Source: Oryza sativa Japonica Group (taxonomy: Eukaryota > Streptophyta > Magnoliopsida > Poales > Poaceae). From it: 64,000 bases of DNA. Made by a program: the position numbers and the translations under genes. The notes under the pieces were generated by a model that saw only the letters and a program-made list of their open reading frames with translations, was not told the DNA's origin and made no database searches. The DNA lies in assembly GCF_034140825.1 (NCBI RefSeq), contig NC_089035.1, positions 3,307,001 through 3,371,000 on the forward strand. The letters are read 5' to 3'. Every line of letters begins with the position of its first letter. The stretch's first letter is position 1. Positions 30,392 through 44,000 of the stretch are shown here, one piece after another.

Positions 30392-33300
30392 TCATCTTCT
30401 CCTAGTCTTCTGTTTGCTCCTCCCTTCAAATCTCCTAGACCCTTTTGCCTTCCCTTTCTGCTTGATTTTCTTGAGCACCTTGTTGCCCCTCTCCTTTCTC
30501 TCGTCCAGGTCAGAATCGCCGCCATCCGAGGAATCGTCATCGTCAGATTCCCCGAATCCGGTGAGCTTCTCGTACTCGTCCTCGTCGATCACCCCCCGCT
30601 TCAGCTTCTTCAGGAGCCGGTACTCATTCGCGAGCTCATCCATGTCCTCCTTGGTTTGGACTGCTTGACGCTGTTTACCTGTCTTCTTCCGCTTTGGCTT
30701 TTCAGGCTTCTCCGGGGCTTTCCTCCTCTTCTCTATCTCTGGCCTTAGAGCTAGTTCTTCTGCTTTCCTTTTCAATGTCTTCTGCCGTTGTTTTTCTCGA
30801 GCTTTATCCCTGCAGTTAACCATGATGGAGTGTTGATCCCTTTCTCATAGTTGCATTTGAAGCAAAAAATACGGATAGCTCTCAAGTGAAAAATTGCTGA
30901 ATAATTGTTCGATTAGTTTAGACATAGCTCTTTAGCCCTACAAGGGTCTTACACAACAAGATTATGGTTTGTGTCATCTACGTTTTGAATATGGGCTTTC
31001 CTTTTAATATAAAATATACCAATATAAATTTGTCAAATTAGTAGTGCGTTGATGCAATAGTACAATTGGCAACAGAGTGAAATGTTAGGTTTGCAGGCTT
31101 ACTTGTACTTGATTTTTGTAACATCGACATCTTTAACAGGAGTAAACCCTTCCAATGAAAGAGAATGGTGCTTAACTTCTGGCATAGATGGAATTTGGAG
31201 TAAGCCGTACTCCATACCCAACCTTCCAATTTCAAGGTCTTTCCAACTGAAAATGTAAGAACAGTGGTGCTCCTTGTATGCCCGAACAAACGAAACAAAA
31301 GCTGTAAGCCCTTTCTCCATGACATTTCGGTCTTCCAATGCAGCACTTCTGATCTGTGACAGACAAGTGGGTAATTGGTTATTTTAAACACTAAATTTTT
31401 CTCTCAAGAAAAAAAATCATTTCTGGATTCAGATGCCTTCACAGGCAGACAACCTAAGATGATCTATAACAATAAGAAACTCACCTGTGGTACAATATCT
31501 ACAGCATTTGTGGAACACTCCCTTTCAGTGAGGGGTACACCTCTCCTCTTCAAGAACTCAACATAAGTATCTTCCTACAGAACAATTATAGCGCTAAGCA
31601 TTTTACTAACAAGGCAATCCATTGTATCAAATCACTACTGCATGTGCATGGTATGCATAGCCAAATATGTCTTTGAAATTCAACTACTGACTTCCACTTA
31701 GATAATGTCAAAGCAGAGCAAGTACCTTCGGTAAGAGGAATACAATAGCATCTCCTTCTTGATCATAACGTGCAGTACGGCCAGCTCTATGTATGAACAC
31801 ATTGGGATCTTGAGGTGGATCATACTGGGGAAGAAACAAATGTTTTATATCAACTAATGACAAGCACAAGGAAACAATTTAGGGAGTTATGTTCAAAGCA
31901 TTACCTGCACAATCAGATCAACATGTGGTATGTCAAGACCCCTTGCTGCAACATCAGTGCAAACTAGAATACCACTTGAGAGAGCTGAAAATGATGCCAA
32001 AGCTTTCTCACGAGGGCCCTACATACCAGGAAAATAGCGCGGTAGCAATCAGTATGAAGGAAAGCTTTTGGAAGCGCCATGTACAACAAATCATGCATGT
32101 ATTAGCTCTGTAACCTGCTTCATCTTCCCATGATAAGGAATTATTGGAGAACCTTTAAGTGAGTCCAACAGCGGGAGAACAATAGCCCAGTAATCTACAC
32201 AAGCACATGTTGCGAAGTACCTGCATTCAAGTAAGATCAGAAAGCCCACAAGCTAACACAATGCTACACAACTAGGCACTTAAGGTAAGTGTGTGAAAAC
32301 AAATTTTAGTTCGCTGTCTACTTACACCATTATTTTCTTTCCATTGTTCTGCACAAGGAAATCAACAAGTTGCGATGACTTATTTGATGCTTCACATATC
32401 ATATACTGCAAAGAACAAAGAAATTTTGTGGTTTACATTAAATTGACAAGTACATAAGGCAATCAACAGGCATAGTCACTAGTAAAACAAAATAAGTATA
32501 TGTTACAACCAGCCCATGTAATCATTGGCAGCCACGAATAACTATCCAAATGCTTGTACAAAAGTTCCTCACCATACCTCCAATCGAAGACCCAACGGTG
32601 TTTTGGATGGACCAAGCTCTTGTTGAGCACCATCTTTACCTGTGGGCTTCACCTCTGTCTTAACTTCAACCCTCACAGGATTCCTCAACCCTGCTTTCGC
32701 CAGCTCCTTAACAGCCTCCGTCTGAGTTGCCGAAAAAAGCCCTGTTCTCCTCAGCTTTGGCAACTTCGAAATAATCGACGTAATCTGCTTCTGGAATCCT
32801 AAATCCAACAGCCTATCAGCTTCATCCAGGATCAAAATCTGCTTCGAAAACACATACACAACAACAATTTATGTCAGATTTGCATTTCAAGCACAAAAGA
32901 ACAACACATGAATTTTCAATTGCTTCCAAAACCACCTCAAGATTCTTGTAGTTCAGAGTGTCTAAGCGCTCCATTACGTCGAACAGCTTCCCCGGGGTGC
33001 CGACCAGTATGTTTGCACCCTCTTCTTCCAGTTTCTTTAGCTCCGCCTTGATGTCGAACCCACCAACCAGTAGCATGGATGAGACGCCCTTCAGCGTCGC
33101 GAAGAAGGGCTGAGCCACATTGTATATCTGCGAAGACAGCTCTCTCGTCGGGGAGATGATGATTCCAAGAACCTTGCAAAATTCCATACATTTTTCTGAT
33201 CAGAAGTGAACAAGAGATGCAATGCAATCCAGCAACTTTGCAAGCAACGCATGAACAGAACAAGAGAGGATGGGGTGGAGCCGTGAGCACTGAGCAGACC

Positions 33301-33587
33301 TCGTGGGGCTTGGGAGGCGAGGGGCGGCGGCGGAGGATCTCGACGACGGGGACGACGAAGGCGAGCGTCTTGCCGGAGCCGGTGGCGGCGTCGACGGCCA
33401 CGTCCTTGTGCGAAAGCAGCAGCGGGATGGCCGCCGCCTGCACCGGCGTGCACCGCCGGAACCCGCCGCCCTTCAGGGCCTTCACCACCTCCGGGGACAG
33501 CGCGGGCGACAGCTCCGAGAACCTCTGCTCCGTCAGCGCGCGCTTCCGCGCCGCCGCCGCCGCCAACGAGGAGGAGGAAGACGACAT
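30392..33587 (-). CDS. RH18: DEAD-box ATP-dependent RNA helicase (RH18 / SPB4-DDX55 type)
   Basis: Ten coding exons give 647 residues: 33587-33300, 33172-32936, 32838-32578, 32405-32326, 32220-32115, 32018-31905, 31824-31726, 31574-31485, 31353-31103 and 30809-30392. Motifs: Q motif GFRRCTPVQ (42-50), Walker A AATGSGKT (67-74), PTREL, TPGKL, DEAD (180-183), SAT (211-213) and HRAGRTAR (374-381). The C-terminus is Lys/Arg/Glu-rich, with an acidic [12 protein letters not shown] stretch and a basic end. The SPB4/DDX55 group acts in 60S ribosome assembly in the nucleolus. The length equals my memory of rice RH18, also called BIRH1 (benzothiadiazole-induced); that name is from memory. All introns are GT-AG. 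Exon 4 ends at the strong GTAAGT rather than at the GTG 2 bp earlier, which keeps IMVYFATC in frame. Confidence 0.92.
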
Positions 33588-33716
33588 GGCGTCGCGCCGC
33601 CGCGTCTGCTACTCGCGTCGCGCCGCTTGAGCAGGAGAGACTTCCTCTTGCTGTTGGTTTAGGGATTCCGGGGGGTTCATCGATTGGGCCGTGATGGTGG
33701 GCCGCGTAGTCTTCTC

Positions 33717-33960
33717 CAGGGTTGCATTTACCGCGGTAAACCGCGCGGTTACCGCGGTTATCGCGCTTACCGCGGGGGTACGGTAAGGGGTAAACCGCGG
33801 TAACCGCGTCAAATTCAAATAAATTTAAAAAATAATTTGAATTTTTGATAAATTTTGTACGGTTTGTCGCGGTTTGTCACGGTTACCGCGGTTACCGTGC
33901 GGTAACCGTGCTTACCGCCGGGGCGCGGTAACCGCGGCCCCGGCGGTAAATGAAACCCTG
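33717..33960. mobile_element. hAT-type MITE packed with CGCGGTAACC motifs
   Basis: A 244-bp element begins CAGGGTTGCATTTACC and ends with the complement CAGGGTTTCATTTACC. It is flanked by an exact 8-bp duplication gtcttctc (33709-33716, 33961-33968); a 9-bp reading is also possible. The interior has over ten 'ggtaacc'/'ccgcgg'-type palindromes. It sits 130 bp above the RH18 ATG, inside its promoter or 5' UTR region. Confidence 0.85.
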
Positions 33961-34055
33961 GTCTTCTCCCGAAGGCCACTGCCCAACAGCCTGTTCAATT
34001 AATTTTTTTTTTACCGATTCCATCCAATTCACTTCTACTCTGCACAAGTTCTCTC

Positions 34056-34562
34056 AAGTAGGGATGGCAATTTAAACCGTTTGCCCGTTTACCCGTGGGT
34101 AAAAACCCTAATAAAGTTGGGTTTGTTCTCCATTTAGTACCAGTGGGTTTTTTATTGGGTCAAAACCTATACCCAATGGGCATACGGGCACTGGCCCGCT
34201 TCGCCCATTTACCCGCAAAAACCAACTGATATGTGGTCCCTCGGTCAAATTAGTATAAATGCCACCATCTAGTATTGATGAACTTGTAATGCTTGTATTG
34301 TTGAACTTGATACAACTGTACCCTTTCTTTAAATTGCGATAATGTCTCTCTGCTTGTGGAGATTTGTGGTTGAAATGTTGAACTGTGAGTTTGTGACGGG
34401 TAAACGGGCATACCCGCGGGCACATAGCACCCGCGGGTAACGGGCATGAGTAGTGTTCCTTGCTCATCATGTAGTAACGGGTATGCCCGCGAGCATAAAT
34501 TACCTCGTGGGCATGGGTATGGGTAGTCACTACTCGTGCCCGTCGTGCCCGACTGCCATTCT
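34056..34562. mobile_element. hAT-like element with 'gggatggcaat' ends
   Basis: The left 'gtagggatggcaattt' and the right 'actgccattctcaac' are imperfect inverted copies. Inward of both lie 'acccgtgggtaa' and 'acgggcatacccgc'-type repeats. The target duplication is not clear. It is non-coding and separates RH18 from the PP2C gene. Confidence 0.6.
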
Positions 34563-34902
34563 CAACAATAATACAGACAATTTCTCAAAAAATAAAAGAC
34601 AAAGGAGGGAAAAAAAGAGATAGAATGCATATGTAAATGGGTGACTTGTATAAAAGGAAAGTCACAATTTTCAGCAATAAATGAAAGAGAGGTGTATTCG
34701 TAGCGACTCAATTCTGCAGGGAATTCGGCTGTACATGAGTATTTTGATTGAGTTGTATTCCCTCCAGTAGAAACTTACAAATGTACATCCTTAGAGAAAA
34801 GATAAGGAGGAAGACATAAAATAGAAAATGGCGGCGCACGAAGAACGTCGCTTTGAAGAATCAGTAGTTACATTGTGATTGCGGTATCATTGATTTTACT
34901 GT

Positions 34903-37623
34903 TTATGTGGTAATTGAGTCTTCCTTCTGTTCAGAGGATGCAACGGCAACAGCACTGCCTTGCTCATCCCCTTGACCCTTTTCTTCATCAACACCCTGTA
35001 AATTTCACTCAACAGTAAGAATCCCAAGGTGAAACTGCCTTATCTGCATATCAAGATTGGAAGATTTTGTAGGTTCACCTCATCATCTGGGATCATCACT
35101 GCCTTCACCTGTGCAACAATAACCGTAATGTCATCCATCTTACCACCTGCATAGATGAAATTTAGGCATCATGAGATTACTTTGCGTTCTGCATAGAGTA
35201 GAGCATGATAGTATGTGTATGAGTTCATGCGTACCTATTAGTTTCCCTCCAATGAACTTTTTCCACGAGGGGACATCAAAACCCTGCATTCAAGTGATCA
35301 GAATGAAGAAATTTCTGTCATCCCTTTTTGGCTGTAACAATCTGAACAGAAAAGATTGTTGAGGGGTATATGTTTCGCACCCGACTCCGAGCCTCCATTG
35401 AGTAGGGTGAATCAAAGGTGACATCCACTGAATGCTTCCTTGCAAGCTCTGCTAGTGCTTTTGCTGTGGAAAAAACATCAAACTTTCAGAAGGATTGGAA
35501 TTTGGGAGGACTGGAACATGTGTTTGGTGGCCCCCAATTCAAAACTGAGATATTTACCACTTACCAGCTTCATCTACCCCTGGAGACTCGGAAATGACAG
35601 AAACGATCTCTTGATCGAATATATTGTCAAAAAATCCATCTGAGCCACTGACAATCATATCACCCTCCATAAGATTTACTGTGCAAACCTGGTAGACAAC
35701 TGGATCAAAATCAGAAGGTTCTACAAATAATGCTTAAATCTTGTACGACTATCTTGATTACTGTAGTGAAGCACTTGGTATTATGTTTCCACTGCATTAG
35801 TGGTATCTTTTATGGATAGATTTGCGCATGCATGCGTGTCCCTTGTAAGATCTTCCCCATAATTTTGATTTGTCCACACATGCAAAATATCTGCATGACT
35901 TGAGATCATATAGAGTTTTCAAATTAAGAAATAATTAATGTGCATGTCTTGGACTCGTTGTAACATATGGGCAACCACCTAGAACTGAGTATGCTAATAA
36001 AACAATCGTCACACACACAGCTCTATTATTCTGACCTACAATAAGGCACATACCAGTGCATCCAGATACGTTTGACCAATTGCTTCAGAGCTTAACTGGT
36101 ATGGGCAGTCAAAGTAATGTTCTTGAGGACATGTAGAGAACATTACTTGGCCTAGGAAGAAGAGAACAGATAAGTATGCTAATAAACTTTAAGAAATCTA
36201 TAAATTTGTTCATGCTAACCTTTTCTAATTACTTTCAAACCACAATCTCCCACACTTGCAATTTTTAGAATCCCTGTCTTCTCAAGCATTGCAATGATTC
36301 TGTTAGCGTTCCAAAGAAGTCATTAGGTTTTGACCTGTAAAGTTGTACTAACATAACAATGTAGATATATGCTTACACAGTTGCAGATCCAACAGAAGTT
36401 GTTGCAGCATGAGCCTTCATTAGAAGAAGCTGAGGATCATGATTGACCTGTGATGGATAGAAACTCCTATTTGATATGCAAATTGACGTATAGTGTACGT
36501 GACTTTATATCAGTACTGATGTCAATTAAGAAATACCTCCTCATCCTTGAGAAAAGTAGAAGTGTGTGCCATGAGCTCTCGAGAAAACAGAGCCGGATTG
36601 ACATCCTTTTCTGCCCATCTGTCAGTAGACAAGAGAATGACTAGCAGGATAAAAACCTTGTGTTAATGCGAATTGCTGAAAACACCATGTATTTTTTTGA
36701 GAAGTGCTGAAATCAACCCAAAATTAAAAGGAAGGAAACAAAAGCACAATCTACAATTTATTGAAGCAGTTCTTTTCAGGGACAAAAGTACAAAACAATT
36801 CATTGCAGCGAAGATGGTGTACCCTGAAACTCCATCTGCGACGGCAAACACTCCACCATCATCGCCGTTCACAAAGAAAGCATCTTCTCCGCCAGTCTCA
36901 GCCTTCAGAATTTGAAGAACATTCAAATATCAAACAATGGTTGCTTCTGTTGTATAATTGAGTATGAAGGGGAAAAAAACACTACCAGAAGAGTAATATA
37001 TTAATATGTTTATCTAAAAAATGACTAACCTTTCTTGGGTGTGGTATTAGATGAGTTCCAATAGTTAACACAGCTTCCAACCTACAATTACAGGCTCACA
37101 TTACCAAACACTGACAGATGAAGCACACTAGAAATAACTAAAGACTGAAATTATCAGTGAGACTGAAATATATATTAGCAGCTGTGTTTGTTTGTAGTCT
37201 AAATCGCTGAGACGATTTTCTGTAGCCTAAGCCATTCCTGGCTTAGGGTGTTCTTGTTGTAAAACTCTCTCTCCTTCTTAATACAAAACTTGGCCGGTTC
37301 TTTTGCCGGCCCGGTGAAAAAATAAACTATCAGTGAGAACATTGCTCCATTACAACTTAAGATTTGCACCTTGACCCAAGTACTACTGATAATCAAACGC
37401 ATGTCTTAGGAACCCGAGAATTCGATAAAACCGAACATTTCGTGGACTGAAACTTATCGTAAGGGCAAAGATAAGAGGATCGAACAGGTGTAAGCAGGGA
37501 GGCATACTTGGCGGCGCGAAGAGGGGAGAAGCGCGAGCGGCGAAGCGGGAGATGGGGAGAAGGGGTAGTGGGTGCGTGGAGGCGAGGCGGCGAGAGGCGG
37601 GTAGCAGTGGAGGAGGCCGCCAT
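34903..37623 (-). CDS. PP2C01: Protein phosphatase 2C (PPTC7-like, putative organellar)
   Basis: Twelve coding exons give 331 residues: 37623-37508, 37081-37030, 36902-36823, 36618-36537, 36447-36377, 36299-36220, 36151-36054, 35688-35565, 35463-35381, 35283-35235, 35146-35079 and 34995-34903. Residues 1-38 are Ala/Ser/Arg/Pro-rich and look like a plastid or mitochondrial transit peptide. The catalytic domain has GTHLIPHPRKAETGGEDA, VADGVSGW (metal-binding Asp), VGDCGLKV, SDGFFDN and GGKMDDITVIVA. These give the Asp ligands of a metal-dependent Ser/Thr phosphatase. The length matches my memory of rice probable PP2C 1. The C-terminal 25 residues are acidic and polar. The gene is head to head with GET4, 449 bp between start codons. 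Confidence 0.9.
37165..37327 (+). mobile_element. Probable LINE 3' tail in PP2C intron 1
   Basis: The segment ending 'aaaactctctctccttctta', then 'gccggcccggtgaaaaaat', resembles the 3' ends of rice L1-type LINEs, which finish in an A-rich tail. Only a short 5'-truncated piece is present, and the limits are approximate. Confidence 0.35.
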
Positions 37624-38072
37624 GGCTGGCTTGCTGCTGCTCTATCTCCTCCTCGCCTCGCCTCCGTCGCCCGCGGCCACCGTGAATCGCTCGCTCGCTC
37701 GCTAGTGGTGGAGGCAGGCAAGACACGTCACTAGCACGGCACTTTTTCAAATACACCCCTTACGTATTATCTATTCTCGTAAGGACCAAAGTGAAAAAGT
37801 TTACTACATAAGGACTAATCGCAGAATAAGTGGATTTCCAAGGGGGTTCGAGTAAGAATCCGGGTCAGAAACGGGGGAACTGCTTTAAGATTCGCGCGAG
37901 CACGATCGACGCGCACCCAGCCACCCACCCGCGCCCCAAATCACGAGGAGGCGAAGCCGCCCATCTCATCGCCGGAGCTCGCGAATTCGCCGCCGCGATT
38001 CCGACCACCGCCGCGCCGGCGCCCGCGCCCGCTACGGTACTCCGCCGCCGTGCTGAGATCGCCGGGGGAGCC
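37624..38072. promoter_or_regulatory. Shared divergent promoter region of PP2C and GET4
   Basis: Only 449 bp separate the two start codons, so the promoters and 5' UTRs of both genes must lie here. The right half is GC-rich and contains the GET4 5' UTR. No clear TATA box was found on either side. Confidence 0.55.
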
Positions 38073-41000
38073 ATGTCGCGGTCCCTGAGCATGAGGTCGT
38101 CGATGAGCATGAGGTCGCGCCGCGACCTGCCTCCTCCCCAGCAGGTGAGGGATCCCTCCTCTCCCCGTGCCTTGGGTATTGCGAGTGTAACATTTGCGCG
38201 AGGTGCGCGGGATTCGCTGTTGCGTGCGCGATGCGCTAGTTTGATCTCGGTGTTTTTCGACCTTGGGGCGTAGAGGGGCGAGGGGGTCGATTACCCGACT
38301 CTTCGTGGCGAATTTGAGGAAACTAGGGTTCTAGTACCGAATCATGTCCAATTGCGAATCTCGCCATTTTATTGTGTGGAACTACTAGCTGGAAAAATCA
38401 ATCGTAATATTTCTAAGAAAAATTAAGATTACTTATTGTGGTTTGATGATGATAAAAAAAGGCATCAATGATTTACTCTCCGCAGTCCGCACCACCTGGT
38501 TGTGCGCATAATCACTAGGGCCTTGTCCGGTTACGCCCGGATTCAATCCGGGCCGGGAATGACAAGTACAGTAAGAAATTTATGATAGATACAATGAGAG
38601 ACCGGGAATTATTCCGGGCCGGGAGCCAATTTACTCATGATAGAGACAATAAGAGACCGGGAATCAATCCACTAGTCAAGAGGTGTGGAACTAATCCGGA
38701 TGTTTTGTTGTCCCTATCATGAGTAAATTAGTTCCCGGCCCGAAAAAATCCCGGTCTCTCATTGTATCTATCATAAATTTCTTACTATACTTGTCATTCC
38801 TGGCCCGGATTGAATCCAGACGTAACCGAACAAGGCCTAGCTGTGGGTATACCTGGTTTGGATCCTCTTTGAAGTGTTCCCAGTCCCAGCATGGTTCCTC
38901 ATACCCATCTTTGACAACATTGAGTATATTTCCCTTTGGATTGATGTTTGTAACCGTGAGGTGTTTGTTTTCAGACAATCGAAAAGCTTGAGAATATGGT
39001 GGCTGAAGGAAATTATTATGAAGCCCAACAAATGTACAAGTCAACCGGTGCAAGGTACTCTGTGAATAATTTAACTGAAGCCACAATGATTGATTCCCCT
39101 TTAACTTGCATTTGACCATCTTGCTTATGGTTGTCTATTTCAGAACTGCTTAGCATATGATAGAAATCAACCATTCACTTTTTATAACTTAAATTGGATC
39201 TGCTAAATAATATGAGTTGATTGAATTTAGAATCTTTGTTATACAATCTTCCGTCTATTATCATAGTTATTTGGCTAATGCAGCATCTTAAAAATAGTTA
39301 ATGTCAGGATTGTTAGGACATTAAACAAATTCAAAGTAAAACAATGACCAGAATGTTTACATTTGCATAGAAGCAGTATTACTGGATCCTACAAGTATGT
39401 TTCATATGATCACAATGAAAAATGTTATTCATGCACAAAATGGCTATTTTCTTTGACTAGATTTATTGATTTCTTAATAAAGGAAAGGGGCATGAGCTTT
39501 GTCTGAAAGATATTGTAGACAAAAAGTGCCAATTCAGGAATACAATTTTGATTAATTGTGTCTCATATCTTGCAGGTATATTGCTGCTCAGAAGTATTTG
39601 GAAGCCTTGGACATCCTTCAGTCAGGAGCTTTAGTTCAACTGAAGCATGGGCAGGTTCTATCAAAGCTAAATTTCATAGATCTAAGTAAAAAAAAAATAT
39701 TCGCTACATTTGATGGCAAAGTAACACCCCTCCCAAAAGAAAAGAGAAGAGAGAGCCAACCAAAAGCTCATTGCTCCCTTCGTAACGATTTGTTGCAACC
39801 AGCCAATGGACCTTGACGTGTTCATTTGAAGTTGTTTTTTTAATGTGTGTATTGTCGATGTGGTGGTAGTGATTCACATCTTATTATGGGATGTTTTTAT
39901 TGGGTGCTATGCTGTAGTTACATACATGTGTTATCCTAGATTGGTGTTTTATATCATTTTAAACCTTCACATTTTTGCCTTATTGGTTAAAAATTCCTGA
40001 TTTCAGGTAACTTGTGGTGGTGAACTTGCTATAATGTTTGTGGACACCCTTGTCAAGGCAGCGCTTCCTTATAATGAAGAAACCTTTGGTCAGTCTTCTC
40101 TCATAGTGAAAAGCTACTATTTCTTTATATCATTAACATGCTAATAAATTGCATATTTATCCTGTAAGTAAATACACATCTAGATTTCATTTTTGGAACA
40201 TATTTACAATATTTTATTTGTAGCATACTCCTAATGTCCATCACTTGTAAAGTTTTGTAGAATCAAAGTTGTTTAAAATGTTAGTGGAAGCAGTGTTTAC
40301 TAGTCCTAATTGTGGCTCTAGCTTTACTTTGTCTTCTCTTTGTTTGTTTACCTTCAGAAGATCACTTTTCCCTTAGATTTTAATTGAATTGAATAAGATA
40401 CTTACTTTATTATGAATGAGAACATGTTTCTAGTTTGATTTGTTAGTATCACATTTTGTGATTGAAACTATATGTAAACCTTAGATCGTATCAGAAAGAT
40501 GTACGACGCCTTCCCCAGGATATCTGTTCCACACTTCCTTGGAGATGATTATGATGACGACGGGCAGAAATTATCCGAAGCTATTTCTGCAGCAAAAGTG
40601 CGTTCTGAGAGTTGTTCATCATTCCTGAGAGCTGCTATCAGGTAAGGTTGTACTAATTTTCATTAATCCAAGTAAATTGAGTAGAAAAACTAAATATCCT
40701 TCATGCAAGCATCAAACATCTTCATCTAAACATGGCAGTTTGTTTAAGTGGATCTTAAGGCAAATACATCAAACTGTTGAATAGCATCTATACTATGACC
40801 AGGACTTGTTAACTGTAGTGCTTGACCAGTAGTTCATTACTGACAAAAGTAGAACAGACAATTGAGCTTATCATGATGGTAAAAACAAATGATCTGTTCT
40901 CGTTGCTCACTTGCATATAAAAATCCAGATGTTGATTGTGTAAGTTTGTTTATTACAATAATGCTCTCAGAAAAAAATGAAAAAGGAGATGGTCACGAAT

Positions 41001-44000
41001 TTGTGATTTTAAGATGAACTCAAGGTGTGCAACATATAAGAATCATTTCCATGGGATCTTTGAATCTTTATGTTTAACTCTGTTAATGGACAATGTGGTC
41101 ATCTAGTTGACTCTTCTCAATTTTCTGCCTGCTATATTTATATGCCACTAATAGCATATCAATCCTTTATTAAGGTGGTCTGCTGAGGTTGGGGCATCAA
41201 GAAGTGGATCTCCTGAGCTGCATGTTATGTTGGCGGAATACATATATTCTGAATCTCCAGAAACGGTACTGTTTATAAATTATAGAACTATTTTTCTGAC
41301 ATGAATATATTGTGTTTGTTTTAGAGCTGAAATTTTATGTCTTTTCAACTGTTACTCTTTAATGCCTTTGTGGTTTGCTAAGGTTCGTGTTGACTGCCGT
41401 TGGATGCAGGACATGACTAAAGTGTCAAGTCATTTTGTGAGGGGAAATGATCCTAAAAAGTTTGCCTCTATGCTGGCGAACTTTATGGGAAAGGTAATGG
41501 TTTTTAGAAAATAATTGATAATAGACTTGCAGCTGATGATTGTCTAATGCCAAATTCTATTGAACTGTTACATTCTTCTGTTCTCTGAGCAATGATTAAA
41601 ATGTCTTATCTGAATATGATCAGTAGGTTCACATTCTTTACAACAATTTTCATTTTACAACGGGTCTCTTGCTTATAGTTTTTATTTGAGTTGGAGGTCA
41701 TCCTTCTCCGAAAATAGAAACACGGTGCCAGCAAGTGATTGTTCAATCAGTTATCTATATCCATTTTTGGGTTGGATTATTTCAAGACCAACATAATCTT
41801 CGTGTAAAGCAGTATTCATAGATGTTTTTTCTCAATCAAAAAAATATTTTTATTAATATTTTTCTTACTGCACAGTGCTACCCTGGTGAAGATGATACTG
41901 CAATAGCACGTGGTGTCCTAATGTAAGATATAATTTCTTTCTTTTTTTTTTCCTTTCAAAGAGTGCATTGTTTTGACACTGGCAAAATTTCTAAAAGCCA
42001 TGGAAGATGTTTGCATCTTGCAATGCAGAAACCGAATTTCATAGGGAGTTCTCTATTTCATGTTCTGTTTACAATGAGTAAACAATATACATATTTAGGA
42101 ATGTGCTAGCAAATCATGCATTAGGATATATTTCCTCAATATGCATCAATACAATATCCTGCTAAGTTATATACAAATCTCCTTTGGATACTTAAGCACA
42201 TACAGGAGCACACTATAAAGTGCTCCATCCAAGGTAAAATATTAGAATTTGATCGAACTTCGGAAATAGTTACATAATATATTATTTTATTATGTTTATA
42301 GTACTATAGTATGTTAAAAGGAAGTGTCAAAATTCTTGCACTGGGGACCAGAAAAATCAAAGCTAACTTCAGAAAAATCAAAGTTAAGAAAGTGTTTCGT
42401 TATAGGATGAATAAATAAGAAATTTTTGGGGAAAAAGACGTGCTCAGATGCTTGTTTTTCTGATATACTGCATTTTTATTTAAGGTATCTATCACAAGGG
42501 AATCTTAGGGATGCAAATTTGCTCATGGACGAGCTGAAGGATCAACTAAAATCTGCTGACTTGGAAATCCCCAAAACAGATTTAATTCAGTTCATCAAGT
42601 ATCTCTTACCGACGTAAGTCTTTCCTGTCTTTCAGTTTGCATTATTTTTATGTTTCTTTTCCACATTTTTGTTCTGCAATGTTCTCATGTATTTGTGTGC
42701 ATTCATGCTGCAATTTGCCATGATAACTTAGAGGACACCTGCAGAGTAGTTTCATCCTTACATGTTTCTACTAAAAAATACTGATCGCAGGAACAATTCT
42801 TTTTTTTTTGAAAGAACCACCAGTTATGGGAAAATCTTTCATGGCCTAGGTACATTACCTGGGTATTAGACTATTTTCCACCTTTGAGATATGTTCATAG
42901 TTTATGTAGGATTTGTTTTCAGTACAGATCATGAATGCATATAAAAATATTAAATATTTCTTTGATGGTTATTGAAAAATTCTGATAACCTTATATAACT
43001 TAGCCATGTTTAAGTTCTCACTGATGGTTAAAGTTCAAACTGTTAGATTTGGTTGATGCTTTGCTGTTAGATTGCATGCTATGCAGGATAATGATTATAT
43101 TTGACTGTATTGATGATGTGATAATTTTAACACTGTAAATCTAGGATCTATTGTGTGCTTGTTGTGTATCACTGCGCAATATGTTGATCTAGGTTGCCTA
43201 GGTAGCTTTCTGTTCACTGTAAACAAACTGATCCTACAGTTTCAATTATCCAAGTTTCCATGCATCTTTCGAATAATTGATGAGATAGTTTTGCATTTTG
43301 TTACTTGTACGTGTATACCAAGCCCAGACGTTATTTTATACAAGCAACAAGTTTTTTTTTCTCATTGTTTCCTCTGGTCGTGGTTATATTACTGACTGCA
43401 TGCTATGTTTACAGGCTCGAAAGAGATGCTTACCCTCTTTTCAGGACACTGCGGCAGAAGTACAAGACAAGTACAGATCACGACCCTGTATTTGAGGAGG
43501 TAGCTATTTCATCAAATATAGTGTTAGCTTGCTAAACAGCTGTAAAACATGCACCAAAACATCTTATTCTTTCAAAGATTAACTTAACAAGAACTGGGAA
43601 AAATTATATTTTTCATGTTCCCTGCATAGTTGTCATAAAACAATGTGTTCACAAGAGTTATATTAGATCATGTAGGAAACTCTACAATTTAATCCACCAA
43701 CAACCTTGTTATCATGTGCTGTCCATAGGGAAATGTAAACAGTGTTGATAAAGGACCATCTGCACTTATAATGTGCTTAATATTTAACTCTACTAGCAGA
43801 GTAATATGTGGATAGAACTTCCATTACATTAACTAGCAGAGTAACTTGAAGAAGGTAGTTAATGCTTTCTATCATATATGAAAAACAAGCTGAAACAGAG
43901 CTCACGTGATATTATGGTTGGGTTTCAGTTATTAGATGAAATAGCCGCAAAATTTTATGGAATACGGAGCCAGAGCGCTTTGGAAGGACTTTTTGGTGAT

